A DNA stretch of 64,000 bases. Source: Pseudomonas sp. Teo4. Lineage in GTDB: Bacteria > Pseudomonadota > Gammaproteobacteria > Pseudomonadales > Pseudomonadaceae. Below the pieces are notes generated by a model that was given only the letters and a program-made list of their open reading frames with translations, made no database searches and was not told the origin of the DNA. This document shows positions 1 to 9,700 of this stretch, piece after piece (the stretch's first letter is position 1; every line of letters starts with the position of its first letter). The translations under genes were made by a program, and so were the position numbers. The stretch lies in assembly GCF_034387475.1 (NCBI RefSeq), contig NZ_JAXCIL010000001.1, forward strand, positions 1,488,001-1,552,000. Direction: 5' to 3'.

Positions 1-1037
1 GCTTCGAACAGGGTGTTGATGACCTGCTGGATCGACACTTTGACGAACGGCGAGGTGTCGTAGGGGATGTCGTACTTGACCCCTTCGGGGAAGTAGCGCG
101 ACAGCTCGTGCATTTTCGCCCGCACCAGGTCGGCGGTTTCCATGGCGTTTGCACCGGGGGCCAGCTGCACGCTGAAGGCCGTGGCCGGCTTGCCATTGAG
201 TCGGGTGCCGTATTGGTATTCCTGGGCGCCGATTTCTACCCGGGCAACGTCGCCGATGGTCACGGTGGAGCCGTCGGCATTGGCGCGCAGCACGATGGCT
301 GCGAACTCCTCGGGGGTGCTCAATTGCCCCTTGACCACCACGTTGGCGGTGATTTCCTGGGTGCCACGGGCGGGCAGGTCGCCGATGCTGCCGGGGGCGA
401 CCTGGGCGTTCTGCGCGGCGATGGCGTCGGCGACGTCGTTGGGCGTGAGGTTGAAGCCGATCAGCCGGGCCGGGTCGATCCAGATGCGCATGGCCCGTTC
501 AGAACCATACAGCTGCGCTTTACCGACACCTTTGAGGCGACGGATTTCGTTCATCACGTTGCGCGCCAGAATGTCGGACAGCGCCGTCTCGTCGAGGCTG
601 CCGTCTTCGGAGGTGAGCGTGGCCAGCAGCAGGAAGCCGGTGGAAACCTTTTCCACTTGCAGGCCTTGCTGGGTAACGGGCCGGGGCAGGCGCGACTCGA
701 CCACCTTGAGGCGGTTCTGCACGTCGACCTGGGCCAGGTCCGGGTGGGTGCCCGGTTCGAAGGTGGCGGTGATCGTGGCGCTGCCCAGGCTGCTTTGCGA
801 CTCGAAGTACAGCAGGTTGTCGGCGCCGTTGAGCTCCTGCTCGATCAGGCTGACCACGCTCTCGTCCATGGTCGCCGCCGAGGCGCCTGGGTAGACGGCG
901 TAGATCTCGACCTGCGGCGGCGCCACGTTGGGGTACTGGGCCACCGGCAACTGTGGAATCGCCAGCGCCCCGGCCAGAAGGATGAACAGCGCGACCACCC
1001 AGGCGAAAATCGGGCGATCGATGAAAAATTGCGGCAT
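1..1037 (-). CDS. RND multidrug efflux pump, inner-membrane subunit (N-terminal part, cut by window edge)
   Basis: Proton-driven pump of a tripartite RND efflux system. Reading the minus strand from the ATG whose first base is 1037 gives the hallmark start of HAE1 pumps, MPQFFIDRPIFAWVVALF, then the first membrane helix and a periplasmic porter region with motifs such as VTYPGAS-like AVYPGAS and QQLNG-like EQELNG. About 345 of the expected 1,030-1,050 codons are inside the window. It starts 11 nt after the stop of the adaptor gene, so the two form an operon. The outer-membrane channel is not visible and may lie beyond the edge or be borrowed. The substrate cannot be read from the sequence; the family is certain, the exact orthologue is not. 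Confidence 0.93.
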   Translation of the reverse strand, partial: MPQFFIDRPIFAWVVALFILLAGALAIPQLPVAQYPNVAPPQVEIYAVYPGASAATMDESVVSLIEQELNGADNLLYFESQSSLGSATITATFEPGTHPDLAQVDVQNRLKVVESRLPRPVTQQGLQVEKVSTGFLLLATLTSEDGSLDETALSDILARNVMNEIRRLKGVGKAQLYGSERAMRIWIDPARLIGFNLTPNDVADAIAAQNAQVAPGSIGDLPARGTQEITANVVVKGQLSTPEEFAAIVLRANADGSTVTIGDVARVEIGAQEYQYGTRLNGKPATAFSVQLAPGANAMETADLVRAKMHELSRYFPEGVKYDIPYDTSPFVKVSIQQVINTLFE

Positions 1038-1048
1038 GGGTCAGGCCC

Positions 1049-2224
1049 TCACTGGCCGGTGTGTTGGGCGACGGGCTGGGCGCCCTGGGGCGCATCGACC
1101 TGAACCTGGTCGCCGGCCTTGACGTGTTGCAGGCCTTCGACCACCACGCGCTCGCCTGGGGCCAGGCCTTCGCTGACCACCCAGCGGTCGCCCTGGGCAT
1201 TGCCCAGCGTCACCTGCCGTTCGCTGACCTGGGACTGCTCATTGACCACCAGCACCTTCGGCACCCCGGCACTGTCGCGCATGATGGCGCGCTGCGGCAC
1301 ACTGATGCCCTTGGGTTGCAGCGCCTGCTCAAGGCGCACACGCACGTAACTGCCCGGCAGCAGGTCGAGGTCCGGGTTGGGGAATTCGCTGCGCAGGGTG
1401 ATCTGGTTGGTGCTCGGGTCGACGCTGATGTCGGAGAACAGCAACTTGCCCGGCAACGGGTAGGCGCTGCCGTCGTCCTGGATTAGCGTGGCACGGGCCT
1501 GACCATCGCCAGCCTGTTGCAGCTCGCCGGCACGCAAGGCGCGGCGCAGGGCGTTGAGCTCGCGGGTCGACTGGGTGACATCGGCATGGATCGGGTTCAA
1601 TTGCTGAATGGTCGCCAGCGGGGTGGTTTCATTCTGCCCGACCAGCGCGCCCTCGGTGACCAGGGCGCGGCCAATACGCCCGGAAATGGGCGCGGTAACC
1701 GTGGCGTAGCCCAGGTTCAGGCGTGCCCGCTCCAGGGCAGCCTTGGCTTCGGCGACCGCCGCGTCAGCCTGCAGGAAGGCGGCGCGGGCATTGTCGTACT
1801 CCTGACGGCTGACCGCCTTGTCGTCGACCAGCTCACGGTAGCGTTGCTCCTGCAGCCGGGCCTGGTACACCGTTGCCTCGGCCTTGGCCAGGGTGGCGCG
1901 GGCGCTGTCATGGTCGGCCTTGAAAGGGGCCGGGTCGATCAGGAACAGCACATCGCCTTGCTTGACGTCGCTGCCTTCGCGGTAAACCCGCTTGAGCACC
2001 ACGCCCGCCACCCGGGCGCGGACTTCGGCGGTGCGTGGGGCAAGCAAGCGACCGCTCAATTCGGTACTGATCGCCAACGGTTGCAGTTGCACGGTTTCTA
2101 CGCGCACCTGGGGCTTGGGCGATTGTTCGTCCTGCTCGGGGGTATTGTCGCAACCGGCCAGGGCCAGCGTAACCAGCGCCAGAAGCGCCAGTGGGCGCAG
2201 GCGCGAAGGGAAATAAATAGGCAT
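1049..2224 (-). CDS. RND efflux periplasmic adaptor (membrane fusion lipoprotein)
   Basis: Periplasmic adaptor (AcrA/MexA type) linking the RND pump to an outer-membrane channel. The 391-residue protein begins with a lipoprotein signal ending in the lipobox LALAGC (Cys about residue 25), then a biotinyl-lipoyl half motif (VRARVAGVVLKRVYREGSDVKQGD), an alpha-helical hairpin (about 90-160), the second lipoyl half (VTAPISGRIG) and a beta-barrel/MP domain. Length is normal for the family. It is the first gene of the leftward operon and divergent from a response regulator gene, which suggests, by position only, control by that two-component system. Confidence 0.93.
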   Translation of the reverse strand: MPIYFPSRLRPLALLALVTLALAGCDNTPEQDEQSPKPQVRVETVQLQPLAISTELSGRLLAPRTAEVRARVAGVVLKRVYREGSDVKQGDVLFLIDPAPFKADHDSARATLAKAEATVYQARLQEQRYRELVDDKAVSRQEYDNARAAFLQADAAVAEAKAALERARLNLGYATVTAPISGRIGRALVTEGALVGQNETTPLATIQQLNPIHADVTQSTRELNALRRALRAGELQQAGDGQARATLIQDDGSAYPLPGKLLFSDISVDPSTNQITLRSEFPNPDLDLLPGSYVRVRLEQALQPKGISVPQRAIMRDSAGVPKVLVVNEQSQVSERQVTLGNAQGDRWVVSEGLAPGERVVVEGLQHVKAGDQVQVDAPQGAQPVAQHTGQ

Positions 2225-2299
2225 ACGGATCTTCCGATGATGACCGTGCGTATCCTAAGGCAGCCGTGGGCAGGGTGCCTGTTAACAGCTGTAGGGCGT

Positions 2300-2319
2300 G
2301 TGTGAAAAAGTGTGAAGAA
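2300..2319. promoter_or_regulatory. Tandem 10-bp repeat, candidate OmpR-family operator in a divergent promoter
   Basis: Two head-to-tail 10-mers, GTGTGAAAAA and GTGTGAAGAA, occupy the 157-bp region between the divergent adaptor and response regulator genes. Direct repeats with a 10-bp period are the usual layout of OmpR/PhoB-family binding sites. Placement suggests the adjacent regulator binds here to control itself and/or the efflux operon. No binding data; inferred from pattern and place. Confidence 0.4.
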
Positions 2320-2381
2320 CGGCCCTTACTGTGCGTAGGATTCTATATCCTGCCTGTCTCTTCTTATGTATCAAATTACGT

Positions 2382-3083
2382 ATGCCAAACCTTCTTCTGG
2401 TCGAAGACGACAGCGCGTTGTCCGAGCTGATTGCCAGCTACCTGCAACGTAACGACTTCCATGTACAGGTGATTGCCCGTGGCGACCATGTGCTGGACGC
2501 GTTCCATCGGCAAAAGCCCGACCTGGTGATTCTCGACCTGATGCTGCCGGGCCTCGATGGCCTGCAGGTGTGCCGGTTGCTACGTCAGGAGTCGCAGAGC
2601 CTGCCGATTCTGATGCTCACTGCCCGTGACGACAGCCACGATCAGGTGCTGGGGCTGGAGATGGGCGCGGACGACTACGTCACCAAACCCTGCGAACCCC
2701 GGGTGTTGCTGGCCCGCGTACGCACCCTGTTGCGCCGCAGCAGCGTCAACGAACCGCGCCTGGACCACGACCTGATTCAGGTGGGCGGTTTGCGCATCGA
2801 CCTGGCCGAACGTGCGGTGACCTGGCGCGGCGAGGAAGTGGAGCTGTCCAGCGGCGAATACAACCTGCTGGTGGTGCTGGCGCGCAGTGCCGGCGAGGTG
2901 CTGAGCCGCGACCGTATTCTGCAGCAACTGCGCGGCATCGAGTTCAATGGCACCGACCGTTCGGTGGATGTGGCCATTTCCAAACTGCGCCGCAAGTTCG
3001 ATGACAATGCCGGCGAAGCGCGCAAGATCAAGACCGTGTGGGGCAAGGGCTACCTGTTCAGCCGTGTCGAGTGGGAGTGCTGA
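2382..3083 (+). CDS. OmpR-family two-component response regulator
   Basis: DNA-binding response regulator, 233 residues. The receiver domain starts at MPNLLLVEDD, with the acidic pair at residues 9-10, the phospho-acceptor Asp about residue 52 (VILDLMLPGLDG) and the Thr/Lys switch residues (MLTARD, TKPCEP). The C-terminal half is an OmpR winged helix (ELSSGEYNLL, RSVDVAISKLRRKF, VWGKGYLF). ATG 2382 is chosen because receiver domains begin a few residues before the LLLVEDD strand; an in-frame GTG at 2331 would add an unlikely 17 residues. There is no clear Shine-Dalgarno in front of 2382. The kinase gene follows after 6 nt. Overall similarity is to RstA-like regulators; target genes are not known. 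Confidence 0.93.
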   Translation: MPNLLLVEDDSALSELIASYLQRNDFHVQVIARGDHVLDAFHRQKPDLVILDLMLPGLDGLQVCRLLRQESQSLPILMLTARDDSHDQVLGLEMGADDYVTKPCEPRVLLARVRTLLRRSSVNEPRLDHDLIQVGGLRIDLAERAVTWRGEEVELSSGEYNLLVVLARSAGEVLSRDRILQQLRGIEFNGTDRSVDVAISKLRRKFDDNAGEARKIKTVWGKGYLFSRVEWEC

Positions 3084-3089
3084 GCGAAC

Positions 3090-4388
3090 ATGCTGAAGAT
3101 CCTGGTACGCCTGTATCTGGTGATTATCGTCGCCTATGCCGGTGCCTTGCTGCTGATTCCCGATGCCATCGTCGGTTTGTTCCAGGAACGCTTCATGGCC
3201 TACAACCTGGAGCAGGCCAAGGGCGTACAGACCCTTATCGTCCGCCAGTTCCAGCAGGCCCCGCGCGAGCGGTGGCATGCCGTGGAACAGGAACTCGCCG
3301 AGGTGTTCGCACCGTTGCAGGTCCAGTTGCTGCCCATGAAGCAGGCTGGCCTGAGCGTTGAAGAGCAAGCGCGATTGGAGCATGGGCAATATGCCGTGCG
3401 CATCGCCGACTGGGGTTACTACGAGACTGTGCTGGCACCGCTCGACGCTGAATGGCTGGTGCGTTTGCATTCACCGCCCGACCCGTTGGATATCAATGTG
3501 CTGTCCTGGGGTGTGACCGTGTTGATCGGCGCAGCGATGCTGGGTTGCCTGCTGCTGTGGGTGTGGCCGCACTGGCGTGACCTGGAGCGGCTCAAGGAAA
3601 CCGCGCGGCGCCTGGGCCAAGGGCAGATGGCCGAGCGTACGCACATCTCGCCACACTCCAACATCGGCGAGCTGGCCGGGGTGTTCGACACCATGGCCAG
3701 CGACCTGGAGCGGCATGTGAATCAGCAACGCGAGTTGCTCAACGCAGTGTCCCATGAGCTGCGCACCCCGTTGACCCGTCTGGATTTCGGTCTGGTGCTG
3801 TTGTTCGACGAAGTCCCCCCCGCCAGCCGCAAGCGTCTGCTGGAGCTGGTCGGCCATGTACGTGAGCTGGATGAACTGGTGCTGGAGCTTTTGTCCTACA
3901 GCCGCTTGTACAACGCCGACCAGGCGCGTGAGCGGGTTGAGGTGTCGTTGCTGGAGTTGGTCGACAGCGTGCTTGGCGGCTTTGCCGAAGAGCTCGATGG
4001 CCGCGGCATCCGGTGGGAAGTCAAAGCCGAGGGCGAGCTGCCGCGCTTTGTGCTCGACCCACGGCTGACCGCCCGAGCGGTGCAGAACCTGGTGCGCAAT
4101 GCCATGCGCTATTGCGACGAAAGCCTGTTGCTGAGGTTACGGCTGGAAGATGACGGCGCATGCCTGTTGACGGTAGAGGACGATGGCATCGGCATTCCCG
4201 TAGAGGAGCGTGAGCGGATTTTCCAGCCGTTTTACCGGCTGGACCGCAGCCGTGACCGCAGTACCGGCGGGTTCGGCTTGGGGTTGGCGATCAGCCGACG
4301 GGCCATCGAGGGGCAGGGTGGTACGTTGACTGTGGCCCAGTCGGCGTTGGGTGGGGCGCAGTTCAGGGTTCGGTTGCCGGCGGGGTGA
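3090..4388 (+). CDS. Sensor histidine kinase partner of the upstream regulator (RstB-like)
   Basis: Inner-membrane sensor kinase, 432 residues. Two membrane helices (about 5-28 and 138-158) bracket a periplasmic sensor of about 110 residues; a HAMP segment follows. The phospho-accepting H-box is LLNAVSHELRTPLTRL with His about 222, then N-box (NLVRNAMRY), G1 (VEDDGIGIP), F-box (FQPFYRLD) and G2 (GGFGLGLAISRR). All catalytic motifs are intact. Architecture resembles RstB. It is translated from the same mRNA as the regulator. The signal sensed is unknown; the divergent efflux operon hints at envelope stress or a toxic compound. Confidence 0.92.
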   Translation: MLKILVRLYLVIIVAYAGALLLIPDAIVGLFQERFMAYNLEQAKGVQTLIVRQFQQAPRERWHAVEQELAEVFAPLQVQLLPMKQAGLSVEEQARLEHGQYAVRIADWGYYETVLAPLDAEWLVRLHSPPDPLDINVLSWGVTVLIGAAMLGCLLLWVWPHWRDLERLKETARRLGQGQMAERTHISPHSNIGELAGVFDTMASDLERHVNQQRELLNAVSHELRTPLTRLDFGLVLLFDEVPPASRKRLLELVGHVRELDELVLELLSYSRLYNADQARERVEVSLLELVDSVLGGFAEELDGRGIRWEVKAEGELPRFVLDPRLTARAVQNLVRNAMRYCDESLLLRLRLEDDGACLLTVEDDGIGIPVEERERIFQPFYRLDRSRDRSTGGFGLGLAISRRAIEGQGGTLTVAQSALGGAQFRVRLPAG

Positions 4389-4449
4389 AGTTAAGGTTCT
4401 TCACGGAATCTTGCGCAGGGCCTGGCTTGAGTTTTGAGGTGGTGCGCAA

Positions 4450-4670
4450 ATCGAGCGCCGCCCGCGCGGCGCATCGCGAGCAAGGCTCGCTCCTACGTTT
4501 GTTTCGGGCCAGTCATGCCTGTGAGATTTGCGCGCGAACGCTCTGGTGCACGGCACTATATCGAGCCGTACAAACAAGGCGGTCGCGCGCGTCTGCCACA
4601 GGCGTTATTGGCCGTAAACAAACGTAGGAGCGAGCCTTGCTCGCGATGCGCCGCGCGGGCGGCGCTCGAT
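4450..4670. repeat. Long palindromic element, copy A (55-bp perfect inverted arms)
   Basis: A 221-bp element fills most of the 314-bp gap between the convergent kinase and diguanylate cyclase genes. Its arms, 4450-4504 and 4616-4670, are exact 55-bp inverted repeats containing a REP-like core (ATCGCGAGCAAGGCTCGCTCC). The 111-bp centre is not palindromic. A second copy lies at 15510-15731 with identical arms but its centre in the opposite orientation. Open frames inside are by-products of the palindrome. It may fold into a large hairpin at the ends of both flanking transcripts. Confidence 0.85.
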
Positions 4671-4702
4671 CTAATTATCGCTGCACCACTCGCGCCAAGC
4701 GC

Positions 4703-5794
4703 CTAGGCATCCTCCGCCATCCGACTCGTCCACGAAACAAACCGATCCTTGCCACTGTGCTTGGCCTCATACAGCGCCTGGTCGGCCTTGATCAGTGCCA
4801 TGGTCAACGTATCGCCATTGTTCACGTGGGCCAGGCCGATGCTGATAGTCACCGGGTGAGAGCCTGTGTCTTCGCGCACCCTGCGCACCAACGCCTCCAC
4901 CTGCTGTTCCGCCCCGTGCTGATCCAACCCTTCAAAGAAAATCGCAAACTCCTCGCCGCCCAATCGGGCGAACTCAAAGTTACCCATGGCTGCCTTGATA
5001 TGCAGTGCCACGCGTTTGAGCACTTCATCGCCAATGTCATGGCCAAAACGGTCATTGACCCGTTTGAAGTTGTCGATGTCGACCATGGCCAGATACTGCC
5101 CAGGGGTCGCCAGGTTAAGTTGCTGTTCAGCCCTGGCCATGAACGAGCGGCGATTGGGGATATCAGTCAGTGCATCGACATAGGCCTGGTCCAGCAGCAC
5201 CTTGGACAGGTAAAAGTTGTGCAACTTGGCCTCGCGTATCTGCAGGTAGCTGTAGATCACCAGGCCGCTGAGGAAAATGGCGTAGCTGATCAGCAGTGCG
5301 CCTTCCAGTTCCAGTGGCTCGATGCGCGTGTGGTAGAAGGGGTTGAGCATCAGCCAAGTGATCGCCATCGCGACGAAGAACGACCAGCGCCGCACCGGCA
5401 GAACCGAGACCGCGTAAAGGGCAGTGGATACACCCAGCACCAGCCACACCGGGCGCAGTTCGATGGGGATGCCCTCGATCACCAGGCGCAGGCCGAAGGT
5501 GATGACGCCAATGAAGAGCAGATTGAGCACATCGAAATGATGGCTGCGGCGGGTGAATCGCAGCACCATGGTCAGGGTGCAGAGCGCGGCGATGAACATG
5601 CCCGACAACCAGGTGAAGTTCTGGCCGCCAAGGAAGCTGACGATCAGGTCGAACACCAGCCAGATGGTGATGCTGGCGCAGAACACCAGCATGCAGAACG
5701 GGCGCATGGCTTCGAACTCATGCTGGCGAAATTCGGCGCGCAGGGCTGCGGGGGCGACTTGCTTGCGCACATGTTCTTCGATGGTTTTGAACAT
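4703..5794 (-). CDS. Membrane-bound diguanylate cyclase (GGDEF protein)
   Basis: Makes cyclic di-GMP from two GTP. The 363-residue protein has an N-terminal half with about six membrane helices (residues 30-185) and a C-terminal GGDEF domain. The domain shows DALTDIPNRRSF, the metal-binding VDIDNFKRVNDRFGHDIGD and an intact active-site signature GGEEF. The RxxD inhibitory site expected just before the signature is absent (sequence is GNFEFARL), so product inhibition by that route is unlikely. It lies immediately downstream of the nfr-like operon on the same strand, separated by a REP pair. Because NfrB-type synthases respond to c-di-GMP, this enzyme could be a local source of the signal; that link is inference. 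Confidence 0.9.
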   Translation of the reverse strand: MFKTIEEHVRKQVAPAALRAEFRQHEFEAMRPFCMLVFCASITIWLVFDLIVSFLGGQNFTWLSGMFIAALCTLTMVLRFTRRSHHFDVLNLLFIGVITFGLRLVIEGIPIELRPVWLVLGVSTALYAVSVLPVRRWSFFVAMAITWLMLNPFYHTRIEPLELEGALLISYAIFLSGLVIYSYLQIREAKLHNFYLSKVLLDQAYVDALTDIPNRRSFMARAEQQLNLATPGQYLAMVDIDNFKRVNDRFGHDIGDEVLKRVALHIKAAMGNFEFARLGGEEFAIFFEGLDQHGAEQQVEALVRRVREDTGSHPVTISIGLAHVNNGDTLTMALIKADQALYEAKHSGKDRFVSWTSRMAEDA

Positions 5795-5828
5795 GGAGTA
5801 TTCCTTTGAGGACTGCTGTTATCAGGCC

Positions 5829-5923
5829 CGGCCCTTTCGCGGGTAAACCCGCTCCCACAGGTACATCGCCGTTCCTAAGGCCAGCGATGTACCTGTGGGA
5901 GCGGGTTTACCCGCGAAGAGGCC
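5829..5923. repeat. Inverted pair of Pseudomonas REP elements (REPIN)
   Basis: Two facing REP sequences, left core TTCGCGGGTAAACCCGCTCC and its reverse complement on the right, continue into a matching GTACATCGC/GCGATGTAC stem and can form one long hairpin. They lie between the end of the nfr-like operon and the start of the diguanylate cyclase gene, both on the minus strand, where the hairpin may act as a terminator or mRNA stabiliser. Confidence 0.85.
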
Positions 5924-5935
5924 AGCTCTGACGAC

Positions 5936-6775
5936 TCAATGCTGCGGTAATACACCCTGTGCCCATGGCCGGTAGCGCAGCGCAAACACGGCCTCAGCGT
6001 GGCAGCCACCGGTAAGCCCAGGTTGTGCAGGCTCAGCCCGGAACGGCTGCCCCGGTGCGCTCACCTGGCGGAACGCTTCGCGCACGACGCCGACCCGGCA
6101 GGGCAGTGCCTGCTCATAACCCAGGCGTACCATCGGCGGTAGTCTTGCGGTCCCGGCACCGTCCTGCCACCACACAGTCAAGCCCAACCCGGCCAGTTGA
6201 TCCAGCCACGCCGCATTGACCCGCGGCGCCAGCTTGCCGGCGCTGAAGGCGCTGATATGCAGCGGCTTGTCGAGCTTGCGGTTGAACGCCTGCAACTGGC
6301 TGAACAATGCTTCGCGCCGTGCCCCATCACGGAAATGGTGGTCGTCCAGCTCCATGGGCAGGTACCAGCCCGCCACGGGTACGTCCCAGCCTTTGCGAAG
6401 GACGTTGTACTGGCTCAGCGAGCGCCCGAGCTGGGCCTTCCAGTAACTGCTCAAGCCTTCGCCATCGAGCTCGTCCAGGCGCTGGTAATAGGCGGGGTCC
6501 ATATAAAGGCCAAGCACCAGTTCCAGGCCCTGGGCGTGGGCTTCGCGCAGGCTGCCCGCCAACCAGCCTTGGGCGCCGCCGAAGTCGCTGGTGCCGTAGG
6601 CGCTCCACTGCACGATCAGCGTCCTGACGCCCTGGGCGACGGTGGCGCGCCACAGCTGCTGCCATTGGGCAGGGGTGACAGTGGCATCACGGTTCAGTGG
6701 CTGATAGAACAGACGCTGGTCGGCCGCGGCCGGCAGGCACAGGGCAAGCAGGCAGATTGCCAGGAATCTTCGCAT
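5936..6775 (-). CDS. DUF4434 TIM-barrel-like secreted protein of the nfr operon
   Basis: Probable periplasmic protein of 279 residues with a signal peptide (MRRFLAICLLALCLPAAADQ) followed by a fold with glycoside hydrolase-like features (VRTLIVQWSAYG, LELVLGLYMDP, VAGWYLPMELDDHHF). These match my picture of the DUF4434 family, found beside NfrAB as YbcH in E. coli. Its ATG (6775-6773) overlaps the nfrA stop in a TGA/ATG arrangement, so translation is coupled. Role in the family is not firmly established; processing or modification of the NfrB polysaccharide is the natural guess. Confidence 0.75.
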   Translation of the reverse strand: MRRFLAICLLALCLPAAADQRLFYQPLNRDATVTPAQWQQLWRATVAQGVRTLIVQWSAYGTSDFGGAQGWLAGSLREAHAQGLELVLGLYMDPAYYQRLDELDGEGLSSYWKAQLGRSLSQYNVLRKGWDVPVAGWYLPMELDDHHFRDGARREALFSQLQAFNRKLDKPLHISAFSAGKLAPRVNAAWLDQLAGLGLTVWWQDGAGTARLPPMVRLGYEQALPCRVGVVREAFRQVSAPGQPFRAEPAQPGLTGGCHAEAVFALRYRPWAQGVLPQH

Positions 6776-9700
6776 CAGAATGTCATCTCCGCGCCTAGCA
6801 GCACGCCGTTGGCGCGCTCGTACAGATTGCCGCCCAGCGACTGCTGGTACTCGGCGCGCACCTTCAACGTGCCGCGATAAGCGTTGTAGCGGTCGTCGTC
6901 GAACCACCACTGCCAACGCACACCCACCCCGGTGCGCAAGTCCTGACGCCAGTCGTTGCTGGGGTCCTGGCTGGAAAACTCAAGGAAGCCGTAGGGCATG
7001 ATCGTCTGCGGTGAGGTGCCGGGCAGTTTCCAGGCGTGGCCCTGTTGGTAGCGCGACAACCAGGCATGGTCGCCGGCACGGGTCCACCAGGCGGCGTCCA
7101 GGTACAGGAACCGCTCGTTCCAGTCATCCTCGTCCACCCGCCAGTCGTTGCGCCAATCGCCTTGGTCGAGGAACGATGCGGTGGCCCGCAGCAACAGGTC
7201 GTTGCTGGATTCGGCATGGCTGCGCAGGTCACCCCAGTTGCTGCCGACCTTGCTTGGGCTAAGCAGCTCGCCCAGGCGCAGGCCGCTGTAGTGGTCGTCG
7301 TCGATCTGGCGCTGGTGGTACAGCTCGGCGTACAGGTTGAGGTTGGCCTGGCCGAGTGGCTTGTAGCGCAGGCCGACGCCAGTGCCCATGCTTTGTGCGT
7401 ACTCGTTGCGGCTTTGCCCGCCAAACAGCACGCGGCCATACACCGACAAGGTGCTGCCGTTGCGGCTGGGCTCTTCACCCAGGGCGTGGTCCCACATGGC
7501 CAGTTGCACGTTCTGCGACTGGGCCTTGCGCGAGGTGCCACTGCGCACGCCGTTGTCCAGGAAGCGGTCGTTGGTCGAGGTGCCGGCAGGCGACCAGGTA
7601 CTGGCCAGGGTGATGGTGTCACGGCGTGACAGGGTTTCGTGGGCGCGGCGCTGGCGGTACATGCGCGCCTCCAGGCTGCCGTACTCGTCGTCGCCGTCGA
7701 CCAGGTTCTGCTCCACGTCGATGACCCGGCGCAGTTCGCGGCGGGCCGAGGCGCTGTCTTCCACTTCGTCATAGCGCAGCGCCAGGGTTTCGCCGAGGCG
7801 GTAGTCTTCGGGGAAGTCACCGGTGGCGCGTTCCAGGTAGGGAATCGACTGACGCCGCTGGGCCTTGTCGCTGGCGCTGGCCAGGCGCATGCCATAGTCA
7901 GCCCGGTAGCGAGGCTGGGCTGGGTCAAGGCGCACGGCCTCGGCCAGCCATGCGGTGCTTTGCGCAGTGTCACCGGCCAGCTGGGCGGTATTGGAGGCGG
8001 CGTAGTAGTGGTCGGCCCGTGGATTGCTGGCCAGCGCCTTGCGCTGAAACTCGAGGGCGGTTTGTAGGTCGCCCTGACGTTGAGCGATCGCAGCGCCCAA
8101 GGCCCAGTCATCGGCACTGGTGTGTGCAGCGGCGTCCCAATAGCCTCGGGCGGCCTGGGCATCACCGGCATTGAGTGCGCCTTGGGCAGCGGTGAGGCGG
8201 GCGTTGTCGGTCCAGGCGCTGTCGGGCAGGCTGCGCCAGATCGGCAGCGCGGTCTGGGAGTCGCCGGCGGCTTCCAGGGCATAGGCCAAGGGCAGGCGGC
8301 TGGCGTTGGGCTCCAGGCGCTCGGCGGCCTGGTAATAGACCACGGCTTCGCCCGGCTGGTCGGGCATCGCGCAGCGGCCCAGTGCACGATACTGCCCGGC
8401 TTCGCTCGGGTTGGCCGGGATAGCTTGGCGCACGGCATCACATTGGCCAGCCTCGGCCAAGCGGCCCAACAGCTGCGCGCGGGTGTTGCTGTCGACCCTG
8501 GGGATCAAGGCCAGCATGCGCCGGGTGTCCAGCGGGCTGTCGGTGCGGGCGTAGAGGTTGCCCAGGCGTTGCAGCAAGGCGGGTGTCAGGCGCCCTTGAC
8601 GGCGGTCGAATGCCTGCTCGATCAGCTGCCGTGCATGCGGGTCTTGCCCTTGCTGCATCAGCAGGTAGGTGGCTTGATCGAGGGCAACCAGATCGCCGCT
8701 CTGCTGGTAGCGCCGCTCCCATTCGCCAGCGGTGTGGGGCTGTGGGGGTTGAGACGGGTCGCCATACAGGCGTTGTTTGAGAATCGCATAGGCACGGGTG
8801 TCGGCACTGGGGGCGCAGTCCTTGAATTGTTCCCGGGCTACATCCGGGTCGTGGCGCGACAACCAGTCGACCGTATCCAGGCAGGGGCGTTGCAATTCGT
8901 TGCTCAGCCGCCGGACCAGCGCGGCATCGTTCCCCCCGCGAGCCAGTTCCCACAATTGCTGACGCTGTTCAGGTTGTTGCAGTTGTTCGGTGGGCAGCGT
9001 CTGCAGCCAGCGTTGGGCCTGTTCATTGTGGCCGACGGCAATGGCGCGGTTGGCCATGGCCAGGCGGGCCTGATTGGCGGCTTGTGGCGACGGGGCGCTA
9101 TTGAGCAACCGGGTCAGGCCCTTTTCATCAAGTTGCTGGACGTAGGCATTGGCCAATCGTTGCCAGTCCTTGGCGGGCAGTTTGCCTTGCTCGGCCAGTG
9201 GCTCAAGTTGCTCGATGGTTTCTTTCCAGTTGCGCAATTGCTCGGCGAAGTTGGCCCGCACCAGGCGCATGACTTGGCCATCGTCACGTGGGGGCAGTTG
9301 GTTCAGCCAATCCAGCGCCCTGGCCGCACCACCGAACTTGGCCAGGCTCAAGCTGTAGGCCTGCCACAAACGCACGCGTTGGTTGCCGTCAGTGGTGGCC
9401 AACCAACTTTCGACCTGGCTGGCCGATGGCGGGTCCTGCTCGATCCAGGTGAGGCGCAGTTGCAGCAGAGCATCGGCGTGTTCCGGGGTGTCACCCAGCG
9501 TTTCGGCCAGGGCTTCGGCTTCTTTGTAGCGGCGTTGATGGGCCAAGGCTTCGACCAGCAGGGCGCGGGCTTCATCGTTGTTGGGCACACGCTTGAGCAC
9601 ATGGCGGGTCAGGCGCTCGACTTCAGCCCAATTGTCCTTCTTCGCTTCACGGTAGCTGCGCTCCATGAACGGGTAGCTGGTAAAGCGCTGGAACTCGGTC

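Noticed and set aside
2331..2381. Upstream in-frame start for the response regulator
   Set aside because: Would add 17 residues before the conserved first strand of the receiver domain.
4385..4706. Rightward reading frames of 80-90 codons across the first palindrome, and similar ones at 15499-15801
   Set aside because: They are read from the repeat arms (recurring peptides such as RSEPCSRCAARAAL) and have no ribosome site or conserved domain.
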